The notes below the pieces were generated by a model. The model saw nothing but the letters and a program-made list of their open reading frames with translations, made no database searches and was not told the DNA's origin. A stretch of DNA of 14,859 nucleotides from Ignavibacteriaceae bacterium (GTDB taxonomy: Bacteria > Bacteroidota > Ignavibacteria > Ignavibacteriales > Ignavibacteriaceae), in the NCBI GenBank assembly GCA_031292465.1, contig JARLHB010000429.1, forward strand, positions 1 through 14,859, in the 5' to 3' direction. The position numbers and the translations under genes were made by a program. This document shows, piece after piece, positions 1 through 7,308 of the stretch. How positions within the stretch are numbered: the stretch's first letter is position 1; each line of letters begins with the position of its first letter.

Positions 1-660
1 ATCATTTTTAATTGTATTAAGAATTCTTTTCCGTTCAATCTTTTTAGCATCAAGCGTTTTTTCTTCATCGGTTTTCTGCTTAGCAAGAATAATCTTCTCA
101 TTTTTTTCATCCACAAGGTCATGCTTAGCAGCAAGCAGTTCATCTTTTTTATTTTGAAGGCGGTCTAAATCATGTTCCCGCTGTTCTGAAAACTTTTTTA
201 GATATTTATATCTTAACAATGCCTGTTGAAATGAATTAGCATCAAGAACGCTTGCCCAGTAATCAGGTTTGCCGTGCTTATAAATTGCTACAACATATTT
301 GCTGTAATTCATTTTAAGCAGATCTATCTCAATCATTAATTCTTCAATATTATTCTGGGTATCCGAAATTTCCTGCTCCTTTTCGGCTTCATCCGCCTTA
401 AGACTATTAATTAAGTTATGAAGTAAATAGCTCTGCTTACTGTAATTATCAAGCGTATTATAATTTTCTTTTTCTTTGGCAGTTTTAAGCTTTAATTCTT
501 TTTCAAGAGATGAGATTTCTTCCCTTACTCTGGTTAGCTCATTCTTCTTCTGTGAAATAGAAGAATTTGAATGCGCGGCCCTGCCGCTTTTCTGCGCCTG
601 CAGTGATACAAAAGTAAGAAGCACTGCTGCAATTGTAAAATATTTTTTTGTAATTACCAT
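1..660 (-). CDS. EnvC-like murein hydrolase activator, N-terminal part (runs off left edge)
   Basis: The open frame starts at the ATG at 660-658 and is still open at base 1, giving 220 codons. It opens with a signal peptide (MVITKKYFTIAAVLLTFVSL, likely cut after QAQ near residue 23). The rest is a charged, heptad-like helix rich in Lys, Glu, Gln and Leu, broken by a YKHGKPDYWASVLDANSF stretch near residues 128-145. This is the usual N-terminal coiled coil of EnvC-type proteins, whose C-terminal LytM/M23 domain (outside the window) activates peptidoglycan amidases or cuts peptidoglycan in the periplasm. The start overlaps the stop of the DUF4292 gene by 7 bp, which implies translational coupling. 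A DUF4292 gene followed by an M23/EnvC-like gene is a recurrent Bacteroidota arrangement. Other coiled-coil periplasmic proteins remain possible because the catalytic domain is not seen. Confidence 0.8.
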   Translation of the reverse strand, partial: MVITKKYFTIAAVLLTFVSLQAQKSGRAAHSNSSISQKKNELTRVREEISSLEKELKLKTAKEKENYNTLDNYSKQSYLLHNLINSLKADEAEKEQEISDTQNNIEELMIEIDLLKMNYSKYVVAIYKHGKPDYWASVLDANSFQQALLRYKYLKKFSEQREHDLDRLQNKKDELLAAKHDLVDEKNEKIILAKQKTDEEKTLDAKKIERKRILNTIKND

Positions 661-1442
661 TTTATTATGGTTGCATCGCCCGGGATTTTGAAATCGATTG
701 AAATATCCGTCGCATTTGCATGAATTTTCTTATATTTTATTGAAACCGTCTGTCCTTCTTTAACATTCTGAATATCAATGGAATAAGGTACGGCCACATT
801 CTCAATAATCTCAAAGTCTGAATATTTACAATCCAAAGCAACATCCCCGTTCGGGTCAATCACCTGGAAACTTGTTATTCCAAGATTTCTTATATCGATC
901 TTATATACAGAGGTATAATTCGTTGTTGAATCTACATATGTAAGGATATACTTATCGTATTCCACTGCATATTTAGTAGGCTGCTTGTAAAGATGCTTGG
1001 TTAAATTTACAGAGCCGACAAAAGCATCAATAATATCGCTGAAAGGAAGATCTATTTTAAATATATTTTTTAATACATCTTCGCTCGGCTGTCCCTGGTA
1101 AGCTGTATTCTGAAGGTCGTCATAAAAAATAAAATTATCATTTGTAACCAAAGTCTGCGCTAATTGAATTCCAAACGCGCCCAAAATTGTCAGGTACATA
1201 GAATCGGGTTTTACAAGCGTAGTTTCAAATGATGCTTTATTTTCATTATTTGATGTCTGCACAGTTAGAGAACCTGCTCCTTCAAAAGATTTTATACGCC
1301 GCCTGTTTGCTTCAAGTTTATTTACCAGCCTTTCCGCCGGCAATATTTCCACTTCTTCTGTTGGTTTTGAAGGTACACAGCCGGAAATAAAAAGAATCAT
1401 TAGATAACCAGAAAGCAGAAGGACTAAACTATATTTTTTCAA
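654..1442 (-). CDS. DUF4292 family lipoprotein (LolA/LolB-like fold suspected)
   Basis: This 262-residue protein starts with a lipoprotein signal peptide whose lipobox ISGC places the acylated cysteine at residue 22. The mature part alternates beta-strand patterns (ITSFQVIDPNGDVALDCKYS, then VSIKYKKI) and ends FKIPGDATIIKW. This resembles DUF4292, a family I believe shares the curved-sheet fold of the lipoprotein carriers LolA and LolB; a role in lipoprotein or envelope assembly is inference. The start is TTG at 1442-1440: an in-frame stop lies just upstream, no ATG precedes the lipobox except one too close to it, and AAAGGTGAG is placed as a ribosome binding site. The TTG overlaps the TGA of the TPR gene (TTGA), and its own stop overlaps the ATG of the EnvC-like gene, so the three are probably translated as a coupled unit. 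Confidence 0.82.
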   Translation of the reverse strand: MKKYSLVLLLSGYLMILFISGCVPSKPTEEVEILPAERLVNKLEANRRRIKSFEGAGSLTVQTSNNENKASFETTLVKPDSMYLTILGAFGIQLAQTLVTNDNFIFYDDLQNTAYQGQPSEDVLKNIFKIDLPFSDIIDAFVGSVNLTKHLYKQPTKYAVEYDKYILTYVDSTTNYTSVYKIDIRNLGITSFQVIDPNGDVALDCKYSDFEIIENVAVPYSIDIQNVKEGQTVSIKYKKIHANATDISIDFKIPGDATIIKW

Positions 1443-3268
1443 TTCTCACCTTTTTCAATTTTTTGCTTTAATTCAATATTATTTTTATCAAGATCAAGAG
1501 CTTTCTGCCAGCTTGACTTTGCTTTATCTCTTTCACCCATTTTGTACTGGATATCTCCGAGATGTTCCAGAATATCTGGTTTTTCGCCGCCAACTTTAAG
1601 AGCTTTTTGAATATATTCAATTGCCGAATTAAAATCACCTGCTTTAAAATATATCCAGCCTATAGTATCAAGATAAGCTGAATTATCAGGCTCGGCTTTT
1701 ATGGCAATTTTTGCCATCCGTAAAGCCCTGTCGAGTTTAATACCCCTTTCCGAAAGGGAATATGCAAAGTTATTGTTCAGTAAAGCGCTTGATGAGTCGA
1801 TGGAAAGCGCTTTTTCATAAACGCTGTCGCATTCATTCCATTTTTTTTGACCGTCATAAATAAGCCCCAGCGTACCTAAAAGGTTAGCATCTTCCGGGGT
1901 AAAAGAAAGAGCTCTTTTAATATAAACAACAGCTTCGTCATTTTCTTTTAACTGGCTTAATGTATAACCATAAGCAGAAATAGCAGTAACATCCTTAGGA
2001 TTAAGCTCTACAGCTTTTTTAAGATTAACTTTTGCTTCAGCATTCTTATTAAGCTGTGCAAACGAGAGCCCTAAAATTAAATTGACACGAAAATCTTCCG
2101 GAAAATATATTACAGCTTCGTGTAAAACCTTTTCGGCTTCATCATATTTCTTATTATCAAAATAAAGGCCGCCCAGCCTTACCCAGGCTTCAACATTCCA
2201 GCTTGCCAATTGTGTAGCGGCTTTAAAATTTTCAATTGCATCAGGATCATTCTTTTCATTCAATGCTATAGCGCCAAGATACATTTTCACCTGCCAGTTG
2301 GCGGTATCTTTGTCAATAGTCTTAAAGAAATCTTTTGTTACAGGTAAAAGACTGCTGTCTTTTAATGACCGCTCAAAATACGTTGCGCCAATTCTTATTT
2401 TTAAATCCAGCGGAACATTGTGCTGTTTAAGGATGTAAGAATATTCTTCGGAAGCAGTATCCCATTTGTTTTCGGATAAATATATTTGCGCTTTCCTGTC
2501 ATGGGCATCCAGATCATCAGGGTTGGATACCAGTACATCATCAATAACCTTAACAGCCTCATCATACATTTTAGCTCTTTGATAGTACTCGGCTAAAAGT
2601 TTTTTCAGCGCTGCATTACCCGGATCCAATGTTAAAATCTGTTTAACCGAGGCAGCGGCGTCTTTAAAATTTTCCTGCCCTGCCTGAAGTTCCGAGACAT
2701 GCATCAGCACATTCCAATCAGGTCCGATAATATTAGTAATAGTCTGATAAATGCTTATTGCTTTAGCCGGCCTGTTTGTTTCATAAATGCGGGCAAGCTT
2801 GTAATAAGCCTCCACATTTGAAGAATCCATACTTATAATTTTTGATAAAACCACAGCAGCAGAGTCGTTTTGCCGGGCATTCGTATATATATCTGAGAGC
2901 AATTCGAAATAATCTATTTTTGTTGAGTCCAGTGCAACGGCTTTTTTAGAATATTCAAGGGCTTGCGGAAGCTTATTCAGATTAAGATAATCTTTAGCAA
3001 GGGCATAATATATTCCCGGTTTGGAATCAAGTTTTAATGCCTGCAAATAATAAGAAATTGCCGTAGATAAATCGCCTTTCGTTTCTGCAATAGAGCCATT
3101 TATAAATTGTTCCATCGCGCTTTTGGAAGAATCTTCAAATATAGCATTAGAAGCCTCAGATTCGGTCTTATTTACTTTCAATATCTCTTTAGGCGCAGAA
3201 CATCCGTTAACCAGCAGCAGAAATATAGCAGCAGCGAAAAATCTCGACATAAATTTTTGCCATTCCAT
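1439..3268 (-). CDS. Tetratricopeptide repeat lipoprotein
   Basis: The 609-residue product has a lipoprotein signal (FFAAAIFLLLVNGC, Cys23) and then, from about residue 55 to the end, a long series of roughly 34-residue TPR helices. Signature positions are easy to follow: YYLQALKLDSKPGIYYALAK, LEYSKKAVALDSTKIDYFEL, LGLSFAQLNKNAEAKVNLKK, AVVYIKRALSFTPEDANLLG. Such solenoids are protein-binding scaffolds; this one is probably tethered in the periplasm to a membrane. It is the first gene of the TPR-DUF4292-EnvC run. An alternative start at Met7 (3250) keeps the same lipobox, and neither start has a clear ribosome binding site. I could not find a convincing promoter in the 200 bp shared with the divergent ATP-grasp gene. 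Partner proteins cannot be read from the sequence. Confidence 0.88.
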   Translation of the reverse strand: MEWQKFMSRFFAAAIFLLLVNGCSAPKEILKVNKTESEASNAIFEDSSKSAMEQFINGSIAETKGDLSTAISYYLQALKLDSKPGIYYALAKDYLNLNKLPQALEYSKKAVALDSTKIDYFELLSDIYTNARQNDSAAVVLSKIISMDSSNVEAYYKLARIYETNRPAKAISIYQTITNIIGPDWNVLMHVSELQAGQENFKDAAASVKQILTLDPGNAALKKLLAEYYQRAKMYDEAVKVIDDVLVSNPDDLDAHDRKAQIYLSENKWDTASEEYSYILKQHNVPLDLKIRIGATYFERSLKDSSLLPVTKDFFKTIDKDTANWQVKMYLGAIALNEKNDPDAIENFKAATQLASWNVEAWVRLGGLYFDNKKYDEAEKVLHEAVIYFPEDFRVNLILGLSFAQLNKNAEAKVNLKKAVELNPKDVTAISAYGYTLSQLKENDEAVVYIKRALSFTPEDANLLGTLGLIYDGQKKWNECDSVYEKALSIDSSSALLNNNFAYSLSERGIKLDRALRMAKIAIKAEPDNSAYLDTIGWIYFKAGDFNSAIEYIQKALKVGGEKPDILEHLGDIQYKMGERDKAKSSWQKALDLDKNNIELKQKIEKGEN

Positions 3269-3418
3269 TTAATACATATCTATCAAAAAAAACTCAGGTG
3301 TAAATTTATCTTTTAAAATTGATGATTAAAACCTATAAACCAATCGCTTTGACAGGCCTCAATATACCGGTCGCTTTCATTTATCGTTATCAGGCCCTGC
3401 AGATATTAACTTAAAATC

Positions 3419-3449
3419 TTGCTTACAAATATAGTAAACTATATCTTTG
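3419..3449 (+). promoter_or_regulatory. Bacteroidota-type promoter for the ATP-grasp gene
   Basis: TTG at 3419-3421 is followed after exactly 20 nt by TATCTTTG at 3442-3449, a full match to the TTG / TAnnTTTG consensus of the Bacteroidota primary sigma factor. Transcription would begin near 3456, leaving a leader of about 12 nt before the ATG at 3468, too short for much of a Shine-Dalgarno sequence. Confidence 0.8.
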
Positions 3450-3467
3450 TATAAATATTTATAGAAG

Positions 3468-4379
3468 ATGGAAAAATTTGATCTGGGGCTGTCATTTGTC
3501 TGGGAATATGATGTCGATTTCATCGCTTTAATCGAAGAGGCATTTCAAAAGGCCGGGCTTTCTACATTCTTAATTTCTTATTATAACATTTCCGAAATAA
3601 CAAATAAGATTATTAATAAAGAACTTTCTTTTAATTTCTATTTTGACAGAGCCTCCGACGTTGAAGAAGAGTTTGAAAAGATAGGAAAAGTTTTAAACCG
3701 CAGGAAAGCTGTAATTTTTAATCCTTACGATAAAGTTCAACATGCAATTGATAAGGCCAGCATGCATCTTGAATTTATTACCGCAGGATTAAATGTCCCG
3801 CACTCTATAATAATTCCCCCGCATAGTGAAAGAGAAGAGATTTACATTTCAATTGACGACCTGGCAATATTAGGGCGTCCGTTTATTATTAAACCGTGCA
3901 ATACTACTGGGGGCGGAGTTGGAGTTGTTACAGGCGCTGAGTCTTTAAAAGAAGTTCTGGATGAGCGGGTTACAAATATTAATGATAAATATATCTTACA
4001 GGAGAAAATTTACCCTTCGTTTTTCGATGGTAAGAGGGCGTGGTTCAGGTCTTTCTGGGCATTTGGAGAGGTTGTTCCCGTCTGGTGGGATGACCAGACC
4101 CATCTTTATTCAGAACTTACTCCGGATGAAATAAGCAGGTATAACCTGAAAAAAATTGCGGGCATAACAAAAAAGATTGCGGAAATAACAGGGCTCGATT
4201 TCTTTTCAACAGAAATAGTTTACACAAATAATAATAAGTTTTTAATTATAGATTATGTAAATGACCAGTGCGATATGCGCTTAAGTTCCAAACATATAGA
4301 TGGCGTACCGGAAAGTGTTGTTAACAGAATTATTAACAGTATGTTAAAAAGAGTATTTAAACTTAAAAAGTTACAATAA
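3468..4379 (+). CDS. ATP-grasp domain protein, substrate unknown
   Basis: This 303-residue cytoplasmic protein has the layout of an ATP-grasp ligase. Residues 1-85 form a pre-grasp alpha/beta domain (FDLGLSFVWEYD start). DKASMHLEFITAGLNVP (95-111) is the typical lead-in. GRPFIIKPCNTTGGGVGVV (136-154) gives the ATP-binding Lys142 and the Gly-rich loop, YILQEKI (175-181) lies at the hinge, and FFSTEIVYTNNNKFLIIDYVND (245-266) holds the putative metal-binding acids Glu249 and Asp262 with Asn265. ATP-grasp enzymes join a carboxylate to an amine or thiol through an acyl phosphate; the substrate here cannot be read. The tail DYVNDQCDMRL differs from the simpler E-x-N ending of RimK or GshB, so it probably belongs to a separate subfamily. 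It is the first gene behind a perfect promoter, with a membrane Ig-like protein and an outer-membrane barrel downstream. Confidence 0.8.
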   Translation: MEKFDLGLSFVWEYDVDFIALIEEAFQKAGLSTFLISYYNISEITNKIINKELSFNFYFDRASDVEEEFEKIGKVLNRRKAVIFNPYDKVQHAIDKASMHLEFITAGLNVPHSIIIPPHSEREEIYISIDDLAILGRPFIIKPCNTTGGGVGVVTGAESLKEVLDERVTNINDKYILQEKIYPSFFDGKRAWFRSFWAFGEVVPVWWDDQTHLYSELTPDEISRYNLKKIAGITKKIAEITGLDFFSTEIVYTNNNKFLIIDYVNDQCDMRLSSKHIDGVPESVVNRIINSMLKRVFKLKKLQ

Positions 4380-4437
4380 AAACCTGTTGTACGGGCCGGA
4401 AAAAACGTAAATAATAGAGCTATATCTGATTTGTTAA

Positions 4438-4824
4438 ATGGAAAAGAACGGGAAAATATTGGTTGTATTTATTTCGCTATCTCTTATAATAATTTTATCG
4501 GTTTTCTATTATGTTTTTAATGTTTATGAAACAGAAATAGAAATCAAACCAAAGGAATTATTTGCCGACAATCACTCGGTTACAACTATTTCTATATACC
4601 CGGTTAATGCGCTCGGTTTAAGAATTCCATTCAGAAAAATTAATGCGGGCTTTGAAATTAACGAAGGGAAGGATCTGGTTGAAATTGTAAAAGAGGACGA
4701 TAGAAGCGGCTGCATTGTTTTGCGGGCAAAAAATAAAACGGGTAAAGTCGTTGTTTATGTTAAGTCAAAATATTCACTGCTGCCTTCGCTGATAGAAATA
4801 AATGTTTATCCAAACACAGCCTGA
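4438..4824 (+). CDS. Membrane-anchored protein with a bacterial Ig-like domain
   Basis: The 128-residue product has an N-terminal hydrophobic helix at about residues 8-30 (ILVVFISLSLIIILSVFYYV) with no obvious cleavage site, so it is probably a signal anchor. One beta-rich domain follows. The pattern ELFADNHSVTTISIYPVNALG, then a GFEINEGKDLVEIV strand, then KNKTGKVVVYVKSKY resembles an invasin/intimin (Big_1-like) immunoglobulin fold, where a short linker D-x-x-S-x-T-T-I leads into the first strands. A single Ig-like domain on a tether usually serves as a spacer or interaction module; no activity can be assigned. It begins 58 bp after the ATP-grasp stop without a visible promoter or Shine-Dalgarno sequence, and is most simply cotranscribed with it. 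Confidence 0.65.
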   Translation: MEKNGKILVVFISLSLIIILSVFYYVFNVYETEIEIKPKELFADNHSVTTISIYPVNALGLRIPFRKINAGFEINEGKDLVEIVKEDDRSGCIVLRAKNKTGKVVVYVKSKYSLLPSLIEINVYPNTA

Positions 4825-4915
4825 AATAAGACGTTTATTCAAACTTTTTAAATAATTATTGTTATCTTTTGTAGTATAATAATTTGATTCTTTTTAGAAC
4901 AAACACTGAGGAAAT

Positions 4916-5686
4916 ATGAAAAGGATACTATTGCTCATTAATTTTCTTCTTATCACCGGCACCACTTTGCTGGCCCAGGGAACAGCCGGCACGGGTGCAA
5001 AATTTGAGTATAGGTCTTTAATTGATATGCCGACAGCGGGAATATTGCAAAAAGGCTACGTAGGCGTTACTTCCGACGTACTGCCCGGCGGTATATTGAT
5101 TGAGAAGCTTGAAGTAGGTGTGTTTGATAATTTAAGCTTTGGAATTTCATATGGAGGAGAAAATTTAATTGGTGCGGGTTCTCCAAGTTGGTACAATGCT
5201 CCTGGTGTAAATATCAGGTATAGAATCATAAATGAAAGCTCTTCTTTGCCTGCAATCACAGTCGGTTTTGATTCACAAGGCAAAGGTGTATATTTTGATT
5301 CTACAAGCAGATACGCTATTAAATCACCGGGATTTTTTGCTGCGGCAGGTAAAAATTATGAATTTTTAGGCTACCTAAGCCTTCACGGAACCATGAATTA
5401 CTCTCTTGAAAGTAGAGACGGAGAAGATTTTGTCGATTTTTCTGTCGGTTGTGAAAAGACTATAGGCACCAGTTTATCCTTAATAGCTGAATATGATTTT
5501 GCATTTAATGATAATTCAACAGTTTACGGCAGCGGTAATGGATATTTGAATATGGGGCTCAGATTAGCAATTGGAAATGGTTTTACACTTGGCTTTGACT
5601 TACGTGATTTATTAGACAACAAAAAGTGGAGCCCGAGCTCTGCAGACAGAGCTTTAAGGATAGAGTATATTAAGAGTATATTCTGA
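4916..5686 (+). CDS. Putative outer-membrane beta-barrel protein
   Basis: This 256-residue protein has a clear signal peptide (MKRILLLINFLLITGTTLLA, cut after AQ near residue 21) and then amphipathic beta hairpins with alternating aromatic and polar residues. Examples are VGVFDNLSFGISYGGENLIG, GVNIRYRI, YLSLHGTMNYSL, LSLIAEYDFAFND and FTLGFDLRDLL. It ends IEYIKSIF, with the C-terminal Phe typical of outer-membrane barrels. The segment KGYVGVTSDVLPGGILIEKL followed by a GISYGG strand recalls small YjbH-like barrels, but I would not assign that family. AGGAA sits just before the ATG as a ribosome binding site. A near promoter box, TATCTTTT at 4863-4870, has no matching TTG upstream, so cotranscription with the two upstream genes is as likely as an own promoter. 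Confidence 0.65.
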   Translation: MKRILLLINFLLITGTTLLAQGTAGTGAKFEYRSLIDMPTAGILQKGYVGVTSDVLPGGILIEKLEVGVFDNLSFGISYGGENLIGAGSPSWYNAPGVNIRYRIINESSSLPAITVGFDSQGKGVYFDSTSRYAIKSPGFFAAAGKNYEFLGYLSLHGTMNYSLESRDGEDFVDFSVGCEKTIGTSLSLIAEYDFAFNDNSTVYGSGNGYLNMGLRLAIGNGFTLGFDLRDLLDNKKWSPSSADRALRIEYIKSIF

Positions 5687-5757
5687 TTCCTGCCTTTACA
5701 GTAGTTAAACTGATTCTGTTCATATAGTGTCAAAGTAGTAGAGAATAAATTCTGTAG

Positions 5758-5797
5758 AAAATTGTATACAAAAGAGTTCATTATAGTGTACAATTTT
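5758..5797. repeat. Inverted repeat between the barrel gene and the lipoprotein operon
   Basis: AAAATTGTATAC (5758-5769) and GTGTACAATTTT (5786-5797) form a 12-bp inverted repeat with one G-T-type mismatch around a 16-nt spacer, ending in a short T run. It lies 72-111 bp after the barrel stop and about 95 bp before the next ATG. A weak terminator for the upstream unit or a two-half-site operator for the downstream operon would both fit. The wide AT-rich spacer makes the operator reading reasonable, but nothing in the sequence decides it. Confidence 0.45.
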
Positions 5798-5891
5798 TAG
5801 TCGTTCTTCCTTTATACGGAGAAATTTTTAAGCCTTTATTTAGGCTCGATTATTGTTGATCTTTACGTAAGTTTTTAAGTGGAGGAGTAAG

Positions 5892-6824
5892 ATGAAAAAT
5901 AGAAGTATTTTAAGCAGTATAATTTTGATGACTGCTGCTTTAATGTTTGCCGGATGCTACACTCAATTTGAGTTAAGAAGCCCCGGAAGAAGTAATGATG
6001 GCTATGGTTATGACAGAGGTACGCAAGAAGATAATCAAACTCCTGCCGATTCAAACTATGGAGACCAGAACTATCCTGATTCAACAGACGGAATAGTAAA
6101 CAATTATTGTTTTGGCAACCAGCCGTATGACGGCCCGTTCTGCATGGGTACACATTTTAATTCGCCGGCATATTTTGCAGGCCTTTACTGGGATACACCT
6201 TTCTACGACCCGTTCTACTGGGATCCGTTTGGATTGTGGTCTCCTTATTACTCCGGTTACTACTATAGCCCTTTTGGTTATTATCCTTATTATCATAACC
6301 TTTATTACGGCGGATATGGATATGGCGGGTTTGGGTACGGCGGATATGGTTACTCTCATAATGGATATACAAGAATTCGTGATACCAGAAACATAAGAAA
6401 TAATGGAACAAGAAACTCAACAGGCCGCAATGTAGTTGGCGGTTCACGCACAAACAATCCGCTTCCTACAACATCTGTCACTTCCAGATCGGGCTCTAAT
6501 GGTTCTGTATCGCGCAGCAGCAGAGTATCCGGGGGCAACAGGAGCGGCAGAACTGTAAGCCGCCAGCAGTATTATCAGACGCAAAGAAGCGCAACTTCAA
6601 GATATTACAACCGAAGCAATGCTTCAGGCAGAAGCTACAATTCATCAGGAACACAGCAGAGAAGTTACAATTCAGCTCCGCAGCGTTCAAGCAGCTCATC
6701 ATCCGGTTCCTATTCGGCACCCAGAAGTTCCGGCGGCCAGTCTTCGGCACCTTCATCTTCAGGTGGTAGCAGAAGCAGCGGCGGCGGCGGAAGCAGTTCA
6801 GGTGGCGGAAGAAGAGGCAGATAA
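5892..6824 (+). CDS. Lipoprotein with Tyr/Gly-rich and Ser/Gly/Arg-rich low-complexity regions
   Basis: I do not recognise a family for this 310-residue protein. A lipoprotein signal ends in FAGC with the lipid-bearing Cys22, followed by YT. Residues 23-90 are polar and contain a Cys73/Cys84 pair that could form a disulfide. Residues 96-160 are extremely aromatic (YWDTPFYDPFYWDPFG, then YGGYGYGGFGYGGYGY). Residues 161-310 are almost only Ser, Gly, Arg, Asn, Thr and Gln, ending GGGRRGR. Most of the chain is probably disordered or phase-prone and sits at the cell surface or in the periplasm; adhesion or matrix binding is speculation. A strong Shine-Dalgarno sequence (GGAGGAG) precedes the ATG. 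It is the first gene of a tight three-gene operon: the next start follows after 7 bp and encodes a smaller protein of the same design. Confidence 0.8.
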   Translation: MKNRSILSSIILMTAALMFAGCYTQFELRSPGRSNDGYGYDRGTQEDNQTPADSNYGDQNYPDSTDGIVNNYCFGNQPYDGPFCMGTHFNSPAYFAGLYWDTPFYDPFYWDPFGLWSPYYSGYYYSPFGYYPYYHNLYYGGYGYGGFGYGGYGYSHNGYTRIRDTRNIRNNGTRNSTGRNVVGGSRTNNPLPTTSVTSRSGSNGSVSRSSRVSGGNRSGRTVSRQQYYQTQRSATSRYYNRSNASGRSYNSSGTQQRSYNSAPQRSSSSSSGSYSAPRSSGGQSSAPSSSGGSRSSGGGGSSSGGGRRGR

Positions 6825-6831
6825 TTAAATT

Positions 6832-7305
6832 ATGAAAAAGCACATAACTAAAATATTGTTAATCCCTTTTATAGGATTATTATTCTCAGGCTGCTACACT
6901 GCACTCTGGATGCCTGATGGAGATTATGATTCAGAGGATATTCAGGCTAATGAGGGAGAAAATTTCTATCCGATGAATGATTACGGCGATTACTATTATT
7001 TTTATAACAGGCCGTGGTGGTACAGCGCAGTACAGACAGCACAAGCCAAGAATAACAGATCAAAGGATCTGAATGCCAATACAGGACAAGGCGGCTTTAA
7101 AAGAGACGGCAGATCAACTTCTTCGACAGGACAAACGTCTGCAAGCCTGCCTACAGTCAGCGCACCGGCACCTACTGTATCAGGTTCTACCACTACAAAT
7201 ACTTCTAATAGTTCAACTAACAGGGCCGGAGACTCAAATTCTTCTGGTAATAAAAGTAACCCAGTCAGAAACAATGACGGAAATAGAAATACGAGCGGGA
7301 GGTAA
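6832..7305 (+). CDS. Small lipoprotein, architectural partner of the preceding gene
   Basis: This 157-residue protein starts MKKHITKILLIPFIGLLFSG with Cys21 in the lipobox FSGC, again followed by YT. An acidic stretch (DGDYDSEDIQANEGENFYP) leads into a short aromatic cluster (DYYYFYNRPWWY, about residues 53-64). From residue 75 on it is a disordered Ser/Thr/Asn/Gly tail ending NRNTSGR. The order lipobox-CYT, aromatic block, polar low-complexity tail, terminal Gly-Arg matches the 310-residue neighbour, so the two may be diverged paralogues or act together. No catalytic motif is visible. The 3' end of the gene contains the GGGAGG ribosome binding site of the FadL-like gene, which starts 3 bp later. 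Confidence 0.75.
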   Translation: MKKHITKILLIPFIGLLFSGCYTALWMPDGDYDSEDIQANEGENFYPMNDYGDYYYFYNRPWWYSAVQTAQAKNNRSKDLNANTGQGGFKRDGRSTSSTGQTSASLPTVSAPAPTVSGSTTTNTSNSSTNRAGDSNSSGNKSNPVRNNDGNRNTSGR

Positions 7306-7308
7306 AAA

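Noticed and set aside
4863..4870. TATCTTTT as a promoter box for the barrel gene at 4916
   Set aside because: There is no TTG-like box 19-21 nt upstream and the box itself is imperfect; cotranscription from upstream is equally likely.
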